Shown one piece after another: positions 11,501-23,264 of a stretch of DNA of 64,000 nucleotides. The translations under genes and the position numbers were made by a program. The stretch's first letter is position 1. Each line of letters begins with the position of its first letter. The DNA is taken from assembly GCA_026873275.1 (NCBI GenBank), contig JANTUC010000008.1:1798001-1862000 (forward strand). The letters run 5' to 3'. A model generated the notes under the pieces. That model was not told the origin of the DNA. It searched no databases and saw nothing but the letters and a program-made list of their open reading frames with translations. Origin of the DNA: Pseudopithomyces maydicus (taxonomy: Eukaryota; Ascomycota; Dothideomycetes; Pleosporales; Didymosphaeriaceae).

Positions 11501-13097
11501 TTTCACAAATCATAAACAAGACTCATCAGTGAAGCGCCCAGGTCTTACCGCAAGTCAACAACTACAAACGGCAAGTGAGCTGAGCACCACTTGACTATAC
11601 GTACAAGCTTAACCTCACCTAAACCCCTCCTATCTATCAACTGCAGATATAACCAGTCACGGCTTTAGCCTAGTCCATCAACCATTGTCATGAAAATCCA
11701 AGCATCTCATTCCGATGATGGTAAACCACTTCCGGGGCCAACCCGCCCTCCGCAGGTCACTTGAACCCGAGACATCACGAGGTTGAATATCACGAGGCTA
11801 AATATCATGAGGCTGTTCATCACGAGCTTCCACATCACCCACGATTCACACGTCCACATACCCATCAACCATCTTCACAAAACCAATACAGTACATATCC
11901 ATATAGAGAGATATATTTACATACATACAAAATAACAAAACTACATAACCACCGCGCACCGCACCAGGGTATATAAACCTAACCGACTAAAATATCAATC
12001 TACCATCCAAAAAAAGACAAGTATTACAGTGGTATCTCAAGACGCAAAACCTCAAAACCTCGATTGCCAAAAGCCAAAAAAAAAAGAGAAAAACTGAAAA
12101 ATCAAATGCAATGCTTTGCAGACGCCGTGTAGAACGATAAGATCAGCCCAATTCACTCACTCACTCACTCACTCGTTTACTTATCCATCATGCATGCATG
12201 CATGCATGCATCCATCCATCCATCCATCCACGTATTCCCCTGCATCCCCTCCCCATAACCAAAAAAAAATCACACAAAAATCATCAAAAACCAGACAGCC
12301 CAAAACAAAAGATCAAAAATGCAACTCCAACATCAAGCGCAGCACATACGCACCCCCCCCCCCCCCCATACATACATACATACATACATGCATAACTTCA
12401 TACGCCCGCCGTCCGCCGTCCGCCGTCCTTCGTCCTTGCCGCGCAAAGTGAAAAGCGAAAAAGAGAAAAAATAAAAAACGCCAAGCATGACCGAGCTTTA
12501 TATATATACGACACCGATTAGGGTTATTTATAAAGGTGGTTGTTTATTTGTTGTAGATTGTGTCTGGGGTGTGTCTGTGTCGAGCTCCAAAAACGCAAAC
12601 GCAAACGCAAACGCCGAGGATGTAATGTAATGTAATGTGATGTGATGTGATCCATGCTACCGAGTCGCTATGCAGGTACGAGTAGGAAAGAGGGTCCCAT
12701 ATGTGTATATGTGAGAGGGGGACAGGGTGGGTTGTTGATTGAGTGGTGACGCTGTGGAAGGGACGCGGGACGAGGTACGCGTGGCTGGATGAAGATGAAC
12801 AGGCGGGTGGGTATATGGCGCGTCGTCAAAAGAAGCTGGAGATCCGGATCTACGGGTGCGACGACAGTATAATCTCCGCGTCCAGTTAATTCGCGCGTAA
12901 TGTATCGCGGCGACGATGCGATGCGGTGCAGGCACAACGTGGCGTCGCGTGGGACGCGCATAGCGCAGGGACGTTGCTGCACTATTGGAAAGCCAATAGT
13001 CTTGGGCGTGATTATGCAAATGAGGACTGCACGGGTGCAATGGGTACCGTGCCGTGTTGTGCGTACCACGTGCATCCGTACGACGAGCCGCACGTGC
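11501..13097. other. Intergenic region with microsatellites
   Basis: Simple repeats: (TCAC)n at 12153-12174, (TGCA)n at 12190-12211, (TCCA)n at 12211-12230, a 15-base C run at 12353-12367 and (CATA)n at 12369-12391. Minus-strand frames at 12657-13093 look random (no domain, biased composition). No gene supported. Confidence 0.55.
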
Positions 13098-15175
13098 TTA
13101 GGGTTTCTTCCTCGGGCCCTGGTCAGCTGACCACTCTACTGGGCCGAACGAGGGGATGGTCTCAAGGATCTTGGGGCGCGTGATCGGGTTGGGGGGTTCG
13201 TGTGTGTGATTGATTGAGTGGAGGGAGGAGGCGGAGGAGGCGAGGGGCGTGTTGCTTCCTGAGGGTCTGGCCTTGGGCGTGCTTGCGAAGAGCTTCTGCA
13301 AGCTGCCTCTCCGCGAGCCAGTTGTGCTTGGCTGCCGAGGAGCGACGAAGCCGTCTTCTTCTTTGAGCGTGCCGGTAAGCCACTGGCCCATGTGTGTTTG
13401 CCACCGTCGGAGGTTGTCGTTCTTCGTGGCTTCCCTTAACCTCCTGTGTCGAACTAATCGCTCGGCTACTTGCTGCAGTACTATTCGAGGTGGCGCGTAT
13501 TCTAGCAGAGGAGCTTTGGACTTTGCATTTTCCCTATCCAAGTACGCGAACGTTGCATTCTCCATTCGAGAAAGGGACTTGCCGCCAGGAACTTCGGCAG
13601 TGACGCCTGTAGCTGGGTTGGTCCAATCGCCTCTCTCCCAGTTGTCCAGTGGCATATCTTGGAGGCCCACGTCAACGTTTAAGCGCTTGTACCAGCGGTG
13701 TTCGCCGCGGGCGATTGTGCGCATCATCTTGTGTCGGTCCTCTCCTTCGGTGTATTTGATCAGAACATTTTTCAGCACGGCGATTTTTTCGGACATTTTT
13801 GGCAAGAAGGGGAGTTTGTTGAAAGGACCTGGCCACACGGAAGCAAACCCATCGTTCTTGGTGTTCGGTCTTCCTGTGCCGATTGAGAGGAGCAGAGCTG
13901 GCTCGTGCTCGTCGCCCTTTAGAGAAGCGTGTTCATTGTAGGCTGCATAAGAGGGGTTGTTTTCCCGAATACCTCCGTCTTTGAAGCCGGTTTTCGTCCC
14001 ATCCCCGTTGTCTGCTTCGAGCATCTTGAAGAAGAATGGCGCGGCTGAGGTTGCGCGGGTGACTTCCCATATTTTGAGCTTGCTAATACCTTCATTGTAA
14101 GGCGTTACCCATACGGGAGCGATTTCTGGGTCGTAGCGGTGGTTGTAGGTGCGCAGTAGGTGCGCCTCGTCGATCATGCCGGAATGTGTTGCGGTGAGGC
14201 ATATTCTGGGTAGGTTAGCATGTGCAGTAATTGTGCAGGATACGTAACCGAATAGCCATTCCACCACCGTAATGTCTTGAGTCTACTCAGGAGGCATAAT
14301 ACGACAGCCACCTGACCATCATACCATACCCCCGTGTGTACCCAGTGCTCACAACACAGCATATTCAACCCGGAAAATAAAAATAAAAAAGGATATACGT
14401 ACGACTGACAAATTCTATCCGGCTGCCCTCCCTCGCTCTCCGACGCCAGCGATCCCACCGACTTGTTCTCCGCCACACTCCACGGATGCCAATCATCCCC
14501 ATCGCAATTCTCATGATGCTTGCAATACTGACTCACAATCGCCTGCACCGCCTTCTCCAGCGGCTTCTCATGATACTTTGTCGCCAACGGCAGCGTATTC
14601 CGGCGGTGTCCAAACAGGTCATTCCCCACCTGCCGGTATATCTCCAGACACTGCGGGATCGTCATGCGCAGGCGGGCTAGCATGACGGATATCAGCCCCC
14701 CGTGCTCGTGCCGTACATGAAGTCGAAGTAGTGGCAGGGGAGGAGCTCGTCTTCGTTGAAGGTGTGGCGGTTGGAGTTGGGGACGCGGCCTTCGTCGCGT
14801 TGGAGGCGGCGCTCGCAGTCGGCGACTTCGTGCATGAGGCGTTGGAGGATGAGAAGGCTGGCGTAGCCTCGTATGCCGCCGCCGTCTGGGTGCGGGTCAG
14901 TGATGGGTTCGGGGAGGGGGAAGGTGCGACCGGCGCAAGATGGGAAGGGTGGAAGGTGCGTGTCGACGTCGACGGCGACGTTCAAGCTTGCAAGGCATGG
15001 AAATTGTAGGCTTACCCAGCGTCAGGATGAGATCGTCCCAGCAGTTGTCCTCAGTCACGGCCACGCTCCAGGTATGCCCCGTCCTGTCGGCTGCAGAGGC
15101 CGAACTCCCTGTCGTCATGATGGAGGCAGCGCGCGGCGTATCGCTTGGAGGGACCAGCATTCCAGAAGCCTGCAT
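13098..15175 (-). CDS. Patatin-like phospholipase, frame broken at a G run
   Basis: Predicted 583-residue patatin/PNPLA lipid acyl hydrolase. Exons on the minus strand are 15175-15016, 14885-14403 and 14205-13098. The oxyanion loop DGGGIRG (about residue 54) and the nucleophile motif GTSTGG (about 114) are followed in families like this by LI-x-x-ML-x-RLRM; here that segment (LISVMLARLRM) lies in the next frame. One extra base in the six-base run 14696-14701 joins them and makes the total 584 codons. The catalytic Asp is in FKDGGIRENNPS. DRICQS-ICLTATHSG spans the second intron. The Ser-rich C-terminal tail (last ~80 residues) looks disordered. Such proteins cleave acyl chains from phospholipids or related lipids. 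Either a sequencing slip or a fresh pseudogene; I favour a slip because many genes here show the same fault. Confidence 0.88.
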
Positions 15176-16547
15176 GGTGGAGGTGGTGGAATAGATGTAG
15201 TTGACAAGCAGCGCGGTCGAGGAATGGATCTGCAAAAGGTAGTGCGTGGGATATGATGTAATGCGGTATTTGCTGCTGTGCGCAAGGCTATGGCAGCGCT
15301 TGGGGTCGTGCGGTCAAGTGCTCACTCCATGGCGGGCGGGCGTGCGGTGAAGGAGGTGTGTACACTTGTAGGAGCAGCGATCATAAGCCACACCCGCGTC
15401 GGGAGCTAAGAGCCCGGCGCGAGCGCCGAACACTCGCCCTATTCGCCCTGCCCGATGGGCCGGCTGGCTGTGCCTGGATAGACGACTCACCAGCGGCCGC
15501 CTCGCTTTCTAGGCAGACGTATTTTGCACCGAGTGTTGCTATTTTCTCTGCCCTTCCCCCTCCTCCAGGAGTACTTGGGCGACCCTCAGGGACCGCGCGG
15601 TGGTGTCACGCAAATTAAGGTGCTGTGATCAGCCCGCTCCCGCAGGCGATCTATTGCCCGGCCGATTCTGGGGTAGGAATCCACCCGGGCGCGCTCAGGC
15701 GCTCTCAGGCGCGAACCACGGCGATACAGGTCTGGATAGGATCTCCATCGGGGTCGCCCTCGAGAGCACACGGTCGACACTAGACATCGCAAAGGGCGGT
15801 TGTCCTGACGCTCCCCGGCGGTAACCGTTGGCGTCGCTGGGTGCAAACTTGGAGCGGTCCAGATGACGCCGTCCATGTGATGGGCGCGGTGAACAAACAA
15901 GCATGTCGAAGCATCCGGTTTGCTGCGTTTCCAGGGATCAGGCTCGTCAGCGAGTCACTCGTATTGTCCGTACGGGCACGAAGAACATGTCTCTCTTGCC
16001 AGCGTCGTCCAATAGTCGTGTCCGGTTGTGGCGCGCGCTCCTCTCCAAGCTTCACCCTCAGGCCTCGATCCGTCTCGTCATCTGTGTGAAACGTGCACCC
16101 AGAATGCAACGTGCCGCAAGATGGAGTGGAAATCATAACCAGCAAAGGTAAAGGTCTAGAGCCACTCCCCCGTCTACCAATCAAACCCGCGCCCCGCCTC
16201 TCTCCCGCTCTCGCCCCGGCAGGGCCCAGCCCTGCGCCACAGTTTGCTGCGGCGCAGGCGTGCGTGACGTGCCTCTCCCCGGGGCCGCTCCCCAACTCTG
16301 TTCTTTGATGACCCAGGCCTCAACAGCGCGCCCTCACTCCACCTTCTGCTCACCTTTTTCCGCGCCGCCCCAGCATCACCCGACGTGCGCTCCCACCAGC
16401 GCCCTACCTATACAACAGCGCAGCCGCCACCTGAAATCTGTCTCGCCGCTCGCAAACATTATACGCATTCTCTACCGCCGCCGTCGCGAGCCCTACTTAC
16501 CTACCTACGTAACCACCGCCGCGGTCTCAGCCCCCGTCACAGCCAGC
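15176..16547. promoter_or_regulatory. Divergent intergenic region, patatin and the 16.5 kb gene
   Basis: The two flanking genes point away from each other, so both promoters lie here. It is GC-rich and holds many short frames on both strands, none with recognisable domains. The ~250 bases before 16548 are rich in CCT/ACC and look like a leader. Confidence 0.45.
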
Positions 16548-17234
16548 ATGTCCACCTGGAAATCAGACTCCACGGGCTCGACGGGCTCTACCCGCAGCAA
16601 GGCTAGCACCCTCTTCGGCCTCGAGGAGGATAACGACGGGTATATCCTCGTGTATCGCTATCGCTCGGGGAGCAACGCCCTGGAGGTGTCCACCCAACGT
16701 GACCTCTGTCGCGAGCTCGACAACGGTACGTCGCATCGCTACTAGCCTTGCACCTTGCACCTTCCACCTTTGCACTTTCCACCTTTGCACTTTCCACCTT
16801 TGCACTTTCCATCTTCGCACTTTCCTTCTTCGCACTTTCCATCTTCGCACTTTCCATCTTCGCACCATCGCACCTTCCACCACCCCCATCGCACCTCCCC
16901 GTTCCCCCTACACACCACCCTCCCCACACCCAACCACCCTACTCACACATCGCTCTCCAGACCCGGACCTCCCCTTCAAGCGCGTCACCAAAAGCCCATC
17001 CCCCGCACCAACTCGCGCCTGGAGATCCGCGCCCAGGACCTGCTCCTCCCCTCGGACCTCGAGTCGCACCGCGACCTGCCCAACGCGTCGGTCGCCAACG
17101 TCGGGCTCACCCGCTTTCAGCAGTGCAGGAACTGGGTGTTCAACTCGTTTCCGGAGCTGTACATCGTGTCGAGAGGGTTGAAGGGGAGGGCGGGGGTCGG
17201 AGAAGGGGTCGTTGGAGAGCTCGTTGGTTGTTGA
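16548..17234 (+). CDS. Conserved-looking small protein, frame broken at a C run
   Basis: Exon 1 (16548-16725) starts MSTWKSDSTGST and ends ELDN; exon 2 is 16961-17234. The join gives LDNDPDLPFKRVTKSPSP. The continuing frame (TNSRLEIRAQDLLLPS) is offset by one base, and one extra C in the run 17000-17004 connects them; the total is then 151 codons. The second part has RFQQCRNWVFNSFPELY, an aromatic-rich stretch of a folded domain. No signal peptide or membrane segment. I do not recognise the family. The 235 bp intron is long for this window and is filled with a 15-bp repeat. Confidence 0.62.
16748..16866 (+). repeat. 15-bp minisatellite inside an intron
   Basis: About eight copies of a 15-base unit CACCTTTGCACTTTC, with variants carrying ATCTTCGCA, lie within the intron of the 16.5 kb gene. 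The minus-strand frames across it (for example 16563-16933) translate to Lys/Gly repeats and are artefacts of the repeat. Confidence 0.85.
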
Positions 17235-17979
17235 GGGGGAGGGGAGGGGGAGGATGCGAGGAGGGAAGGAGAGGGGAGGGAGGAGGGGACGGGGGGAGAT
17301 GATGATGATTGTGGGGGGGAAGGGGAGGGGATGATGAGGATGGTGAAGATGGCGGTTATGAATGATACCCGACGGTTACGTGCTAATGAGCGGCGTTTGT
17401 CGGGCGTTTTTTTATTTCTCTGTTCGGTTGGATTAGACACGCACGTTTGGACCTGGGTGGTGTTTTGGCGCTTCTTTTATCGACATTCTTTTGGGTGGTG
17501 TAACGACGTGGATGAAAATCATATACGTATATTTCTAGGCGGCTTGCGCGTAGGAATAGAGAATTTACATTATGTTTATGGACGAGTGAGTGAGTGAGTG
17601 AGTGACGTGTGGGGTGTTGTGGTGGTGTTGAATGTGATAGATGGAGTGATGAGGTGTGTAGGATATTGTGGTGGGTTATACTCTGTTGTGCTGTGTTGTG
17701 CTGTGTTATATTATATGCTTTGGTATCCTGTTGTGCGAAGTTAAAATGCGTGTTGTGCTGCTAATAGTTGCTCTCCAACCTGTGTCTTTAAAAAGATAGA
17801 CCGTGATTAATGGATTCGTTGAAGCGTGCAGCTACTTAGTACAACCCCTCCCTGTTCTCTCATTCTCTGTTTCTTACTCCCCAGGATAGCGTCGCAAGCA
17901 CATCGGCACCACAAAGTGAGCTCGATGTGAAAGCACTGCCTCGAGAAAAATATGGGACCAAAACAAATACCCCACACAC
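17235..17979. other. Intergenic region, G-rich then T-rich
   Basis: Starts with G-rich low-complexity sequence (17235-17340), followed by the probable 3' flank of the 16.5 kb gene and (GAGT)n at 17587-17602. It also holds the 3' flank of the minus-strand gene at 17980. No gene seen. Confidence 0.5.
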
Positions 17980-18753
17980 CTATTCTTCCTCTGAATCTCC
18001 GATGGAACGCTTCGTATCGCCTTGAACTCCATACCGGAGATGCTTTTCGGTGACCCTTTGAACCAATCGACGCATTACAGCATGCATCAACATGCTGATC
18101 AACAAACAGACCAAGACTGTCCAAGGCATTTCATGAAACACAATGTCCATCAAATCCCACCCCATGATCATCCCACCGGCAATCCCGCTCGTGATGCCGA
18201 CAAGCAAAAAATAGTTCTGGCAGAGGTCTTCTTCATGCGCCTGATGTATATGAGAAACCGATAAAGTATACCCCATTGTGTAAATTAGTCGTGGTATGTG
18301 CTTGTCTGGTATGGAGAGCCCTAACCGTTCAAGTAGGCTGGCGCTGACAATGTTAAAGTCGCTCCCGAAGTTTGACAACACCGCAAAGCCCGCTGCTCCT
18401 GTAGCCGAGAAAACTGTTCGTATATCCCGCGAAGACCAATAATTGGTCATATTGCTTTGTAGATGCTCAGAGCCGAACTTTCCGCAAGAAGTTCTAGGTG
18501 GGTGCCATCTCTGATTGTAGAGTGGAGGCGTCGACTCGATGCGCGAAATGTCTAACCCGGTTTGCTCATCTTCGATATTTTGAGAGTTTGTTTGAGTATT
18601 GAAGGGATCCCTCCTGTCTTCGTGGCTACAGATGGGACCGTCATTACAGCTTTGGTAAGGTCCACACGCATCGGATATTTCCATGGTGATGGGATCTCTA
18701 CGGAGAAAGTTTTGAGGTACTTGTGACTCCTTGAACTTTGAGTGTGTTTTCAT
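17980..18753 (-). CDS. Putative membrane protein of unknown function
   Basis: Single open frame of 257 residues from the ATG at 18753. The first ~100 residues are polar. The second half has hydrophobic stretches: TGAAGFAVLSNFG, YFLLVGITSGIAGGMIMG and TVLVCLLISMLMHAVM, followed by basic MRRLVQRV. This suggests two or three membrane segments near the C-terminus. I do not recognise the family. It stands next to two other membrane-protein genes on the plus strand. Confidence 0.6.
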   Translation of the reverse strand: MKTHSKFKESQVPQNFLRRDPITMEISDACGPYQSCNDGPICSHEDRRDPFNTQTNSQNIEDEQTGLDISRIESTPPLYNQRWHPPRTSCGKFGSEHLQSNMTNYWSSRDIRTVFSATGAAGFAVLSNFGSDFNIVSASLLERLGLSIPDKHIPRLIYTMGYTLSVSHIHQAHEEDLCQNYFLLVGITSGIAGGMIMGWDLMDIVFHEMPWTVLVCLLISMLMHAVMRRLVQRVTEKHLRYGVQGDTKRSIGDSEEE

Positions 18754-19654
18754 TTAGGATGCTAAAAATCCACGCAACAGATGTTATGTATGGGAGATGA
18801 AGATGTGTCGTTCGCAAGAGTTCTAGCTCGAAGATGCTGTGGATGCACTGAAGCTAATCTCCCGTATGCCTAGTAGCCTGACAAGTACGTAAGTGGGTTA
18901 ACAGATATATTATAGACACCCTGATTCTACTCACTTTTTGGATCAATCTGGCGATGTACTGAAACTCTGCTGGGCAAATATGAACCTTCCTTCTCCTCGA
19001 AGAGATGGAGCTTCACCTATGCGCACACAGTGTTTTCACAGTACACCTATCGATAGATGAGAATTTATTCCGGTGATCGGTACAGCCAAAGCTTGGAAGC
19101 CACTGATTGAGCAGACGAATGAAACCTCTCGGGTAATCGCTGTTGACGAGAACCTGGTCATCTTTTGCAGTTCAGCTGAAGCGCTGGCACCAATTGGTCA
19201 TTCATTGGGGTCGTGTGGTTGAGGCGCAGTCCAATGATGTACTACCATGTACCGACATGGAATAATACGGCCCCCGATCGCTACCCGGCAAAGAGATTCG
19301 CTTGACAGGGCTGGATGTAGATGGGATTCGCTTGGCTGCAGCTGCTTACGTCAAGCTTGCGGTCCGCACTATCTAACCTCTCTTGTCTGTCCATCCTGTC
19401 TTCGGCTTCGTCAGTTCTCTAGATCCTCATAAGTGCACTGATTTTTCTCCTGATTGTTTCGCACTGTTGTTGCACTGTATCGGTGCTCGACATGATTGGG
19501 TGTGAGCAAGACGATTTAAAGCTATCCATTTCCAATCGCAAAGTAAGTCGCAGCTTGTACCCTCATCATTCTGTTTCTGATCTAAGTATAGAGCCTTCGG
19601 AAAAGAACAACCTGTCCCACAAAATCGCGATTCTCCAGAGAAGCCTCTTACGAA
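18754..19654. other. Divergent intergenic region
   Basis: Promoters for the genes at 17980 (minus) and 19655 (plus) should lie here. No domain-bearing frame seen. Confidence 0.45.
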
Positions 19655-20342
19655 ATGTTTATCGTTCGCGCGCGAAAACAAATCTCAATATCCATACGCC
19701 CTTTCCCGAGACTTCTTCTTTGGTCCATATTTCCAGCAATCGTGAGTCCGGCGCCAGTCCCGGATAGTGATCGACATTTTCAACTTGGCACTGATCAGGT
19801 GCTGTATGGATTATGCGGCGTTGTCATTCTTCTAATACTGGTGGACGTTTCTGGTTTTTGTGGTTTGTTTGGTGAGAGAATGGCGCGTATAATGGCAAGA
19901 ATTCTTTCATGTGTCAACATCATTTCCAGTTTGGTTTTCTTCATGTTGAAGGGAACGTCTGATACAGAAGTGCCATTATCATGGGGGTAAGTCTATCACC
20001 ATGGGTATTACATTTTCGTCAGAGGACTGAGTCGAGTAGGGTTTTATTCCTTTGGGTTGTGACAATGCCCGCATTCGCACGATATCTCGAAGTTCACAGG
20101 CTCAATGACAATCGCAGGACCTGGTAAAAATAGTTCCTGGGTTATATCCGAGTAACACTGACACATTTAGGTTCTACATTCTGACAACCTTGACGGTGAT
20201 TTGGCTCAAGGCTCTTCTAAGTCCAAAAACTTCATCTGAGGCCGGGACACTTGCTATTTTTCCGGGATGCACGACTCTTGCCGTTTTCTACGGCGTATTG
20301 CTCGCACGCATCGACATTGGGTGGCCGTTCAGCCTCGTTTAG
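19655..20342 (+). CDS. Small multi-pass membrane protein of unknown function
   Basis: Predicted 195 residues from exons 19655-19986, 20040-20123 and 20171-20342, with introns of 53 and 47 bp; the lengths sum to 196 codons. Hydrophobic segments: LLLWSIFPAIV, VLYGLCGVVILLILVDVSGF, CVNIISSLVFFML, VLFLWVVTMPAF, FYILTTLTVIWL and TLAVFYGVLL, so five or six possible membrane spans. The three exons stay in frame across both joins, which supports a real gene. Not recognised. Confidence 0.55.
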
Positions 20343-21030
20343 ATTTTATGCAAGCCACTGTTGCATGAGCCACACAGTTACTCTAACACAGCCACGACAA
20401 CGTGCACCGGAAATGGCGTCCGGTCTGATACTAGGTATCTTTGTAGATAAATTCAAATAACATTGTTGATCAGTCACTGTGCGATGCTGTACCTATTCCT
20501 GTGTTGACTATGAAGTAGATGAACAAGTCGATAACGAGGAACCATGAGATACCTTGCAGCTATTTACGGAAAAGATTAGCATTTCCAAGAGACTACATAT
20601 GTAGCCACAGATGCTGTATTATGGTCATTATAGCTTTGGCAAGGTTGTGAGACTTCCACCAAATCAAGCGAACTTGGCGACTAGCCGAGTTCGATAGAGG
20701 CGGTAAGAATCGAAGTTCTTGGTCCAGATAATGTGTTCCAACAACCAATCCACGTCGCCTCTATCCGGACTGGATCCACTACCACCCTCACGTGGGCTGG
20801 AATCCGCCCCCACTTACGATATTTTTCTTAGTATTAGCTGCATTAGCAGGATCTGATTGGCTGAGGAGCACGGACATCAGATAGGCTGCAATGCAGCCGC
20901 TGAAACGAAGATCTCGTAAGCCCTGCATATGTAGCCTGATCCTGCCGATTTCTTTTTCTCGCCTTAGTCTTCCTCTCTGTTGGTACCTCAACTTATCCTT
21001 TGCAAACCTAGTCAATGTGCTGATCTCAAT
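20343..21030. other. Intergenic region upstream of 21031
   Basis: No gene recognised. A minus-strand frame at 20788-21147 overlaps the start of the next gene and looks like a shadow. Confidence 0.45.
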
Positions 21031-22155
21031 ATGAATTCCACCGCAGAACATGTCGGATGGGTCGCCGAGCCCACTGGACGTGGAACGTTCGGTCTTCTTA
21101 TTAACTGTGCGACGACGATCTTCTTGTGTACGTACAGCGCCGTTCATCCCAACTTACCTTCGCCCAACGAGACGGCATGGTCGATTCAATTGCGAAGAAT
21201 AAGCTACATGTTGGTTTGTATTGTTGCGCCGGAATTTTTCAGTCTTAATGCTATCAAGAATTATGCGTACGCCCGAGAGCTACAACAAAAAGTGCGTATG
21301 ATTTACATTACTCGCTCGGGTGGCATTAGACGGACTAATAACGATCATTAGAACGAAATCGTCATTGCGAGTTCGAAGAACACCTGGAAGCTGAAGCATT
21401 ATTTCTTCGTGACCATGGGAGGCTTCGTTGTGCAAACCGACTCTGCAAATCAAAGAGTTTTCTCCCCAGACGACGTCGTACGACTCATCCAAGAAGATGT
21501 CGTGGAACCACCGACGATAGAGGAAAAAGACATTGAAGATCGCAGCAAGGCCAATTGGGTGACCAAATCGATTGCTCTCGTTCAAGTCAGCTGGTTCTTG
21601 CTACAATTACTTGGCCGGGCTATCCAAGGGCTCGCTGTGACTACACTGGAGCTATACACTTTGAGTACAGTCGTCTGTGCTGTTTTCACCTACACATATT
21701 ACTGGCACAAACCTTTTGATGTTCAGCGTCCCGTGACATTACAGGCCAAAGTCACGGAGTATACTTGGCCGCAAGAGTTGAAGGAAAATAGGGTTTCTAT
21801 CGCATGGAGTGATGATAGCCCATATAGTACCCTGCAACTCTGTTCTTTCATTGTTTCCTTTTTGGCGTTCTCTGCTTGTCATACTCTTGGCTGGAATTTT
21901 GTATTCCCAAGTCTAGCGGAACGACTATTATGGCGAGTCGGTAGTATTCTTTGTTCGATACTGCCAATTTTCTTGCTGATAAATTTCAGTAAAACAAAGG
22001 GTCGGCGGGAGACATTAGATGACCTGATGATGGCCCTCTATGTTTTAGTACGAACAGCTTTGTTCATCGAGATGTTCACAGGATTACGATCTGTACCTGC
22101 TGATGTGTATCAAACGCCCAGATGGTCAGACTACCTTCCTTCATTTGGTACATGA
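21031..22155 (+). CDS. Fungal-specific multi-pass membrane protein
   Basis: Predicted 354 residues; exons 21031-21291 and 21352-22155 with a 60 bp intron (GTGCGT donor). It starts near GWVAEPTGRGTFGLL and joins as LQQKNEIVIASS. Motifs typical of a large uncharacterised family of fungal membrane proteins are visible: a W-x-x-x-H-x-FF-x-x-MGGF segment (WKLKHYFFVTMGGF), RSKANWVTK, LLQLLGRAIQGL, LELYTL and YYWHKPFDVQRP. The C-terminal LYVLVRTALFIEMFTGLR plus a terminal Pro/Trp region is also usual. Five to seven membrane segments are likely. The function of the family is not known. The length looks complete. Confidence 0.8.
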
Positions 22156-22511
22156 GTTTAACATATACCTATTAACTGGTAAAAGGAAGTTATACTAGGT
22201 ACTTGCAAACCTTTGTGGACTGAAAACCGCACCTTCTGGGGTTTTCGGCTGGCCTAGCCAATGCATTGTAAGGTCTTTCAATATAATCAGATATACATGG
22301 ATGATAGTAATTTATTGGTAACCATGATCCACATATGCAGGGAAGTGGACCGCTTCTGCATATCATCGGGAGCTACCCCGCTTGCGTCATCTCACCTCAT
22401 TCCGCTCAACGTCTACTTTGCATCAACCGCGTCCGGCTAACTCCGTAGGACCTCCTGTTCTATAATACGTCTTCATTAATCTATAAACGATAAAGCCCTC
22501 CCCAGTCGAAA
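22156..22511. promoter_or_regulatory. Promoter region of the CinA-like gene
   Basis: 356 bases between co-directional genes; they hold the 3' flank of the membrane gene and a pyrimidine-rich leader before 22512. No other feature seen. Confidence 0.45.
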
Positions 22512-23264
22512 ATGTCATCTCCATTTCCCCCTCCAGAGCTCCGCGAAATCGTCAAGGAAGTAGCTACCCTCCTGAAGGAACGCAAGGAAACCATTTCCGT
22601 CGCTGAAACGGTACTTTTCCATCTTTCAGATACATGTTATTCTGATAGCCATATCTTCCATTGAGCACCACAGACACTAATCTGAATACAGGCAGCGGGA
22701 GGACTCATATCTGCAGCCCTTCTCTCTTTTCCCGGGGCATCGGGGTATTACAAAGGCGGCCTGACACTGTACACGCTAGAGTCACGGATCGCGTTTGGGG
22801 GTTGGACGAAGGAGGATGTGGAGGGGTATGCGGGGCCGACGACGAAGGTGGTCAAGGGGTTGGCTGAGCACGTGAGGGGAGTATTGGGTAGTACGTGGAC
22901 GGTTAGCGAGAGTGTAAGTTCAGCCAAATTTCCATGCTCCACTACTTGAGGACACGGACGGGTACCAGAAAGATGGATACGATAAATGCTGATACGGTGT
23001 GTGTAGGGCACAGCTGGACCGGGCGGTGGGGTGAAGGGAACGGCAAGGTATCGGGACCCGGGTTATGTGGCTCTTGCGGTGGCGGGAGACAAGGGAACAG
23101 AGGTTAGAGAGGTGACCACTGGGCTGGGAGGTGATCGGGAGGCAAACATGGTCAGTATGACGTTGATGTCGAATTGGCATTGGCTAACCGCGGTATAGGT
23201 GGGGTTTGCTGTGGAGGCATTGAAGCTTGTGCGTGATACGATTAAGGGTGACGGGAAGTTGTAG
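22512..23264 (+). CDS. CinA C-terminal domain protein (NMN deamidase-like)
   Basis: Predicted 176 residues from four exons: 22512-22610, 22692-22913, 23007-23150 and 23199-23264. Each exon is a whole number of codons, so all three introns are phase 0. It shows the CinA/PncC signature: ISVAET-AAGGLISAAL (split by intron 1), FPGASGYYKGGLTLYT, then GTAGPGGG and GYVALAV. Stand-alone CinA C-domains deamidate nicotinamide mononucleotide in bacteria; fungi carry this short form with unproven activity. The length matches a lone C-domain. Confidence 0.9.

Noticed and set aside
12657..13093. Two minus-strand frames as genes
   Set aside because: They overlap each other and contain repeat-derived sequence without any domain.
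14690..14705. Programmed ribosomal frameshifting in the patatin gene
   Set aside because: The same type of break is in ten unrelated genes, always at C or G runs and always one missing base; a sequencing fault is simpler.
16748..16866. CRISPR-like array
   Set aside because: The 15-bp units are directly adjacent without spacers and lie in a fungal intron.
16563..16933. Minus-strand frames coding for Lys/Gly repeats
   Set aside because: They are translations of the intron minisatellite and its flanks.
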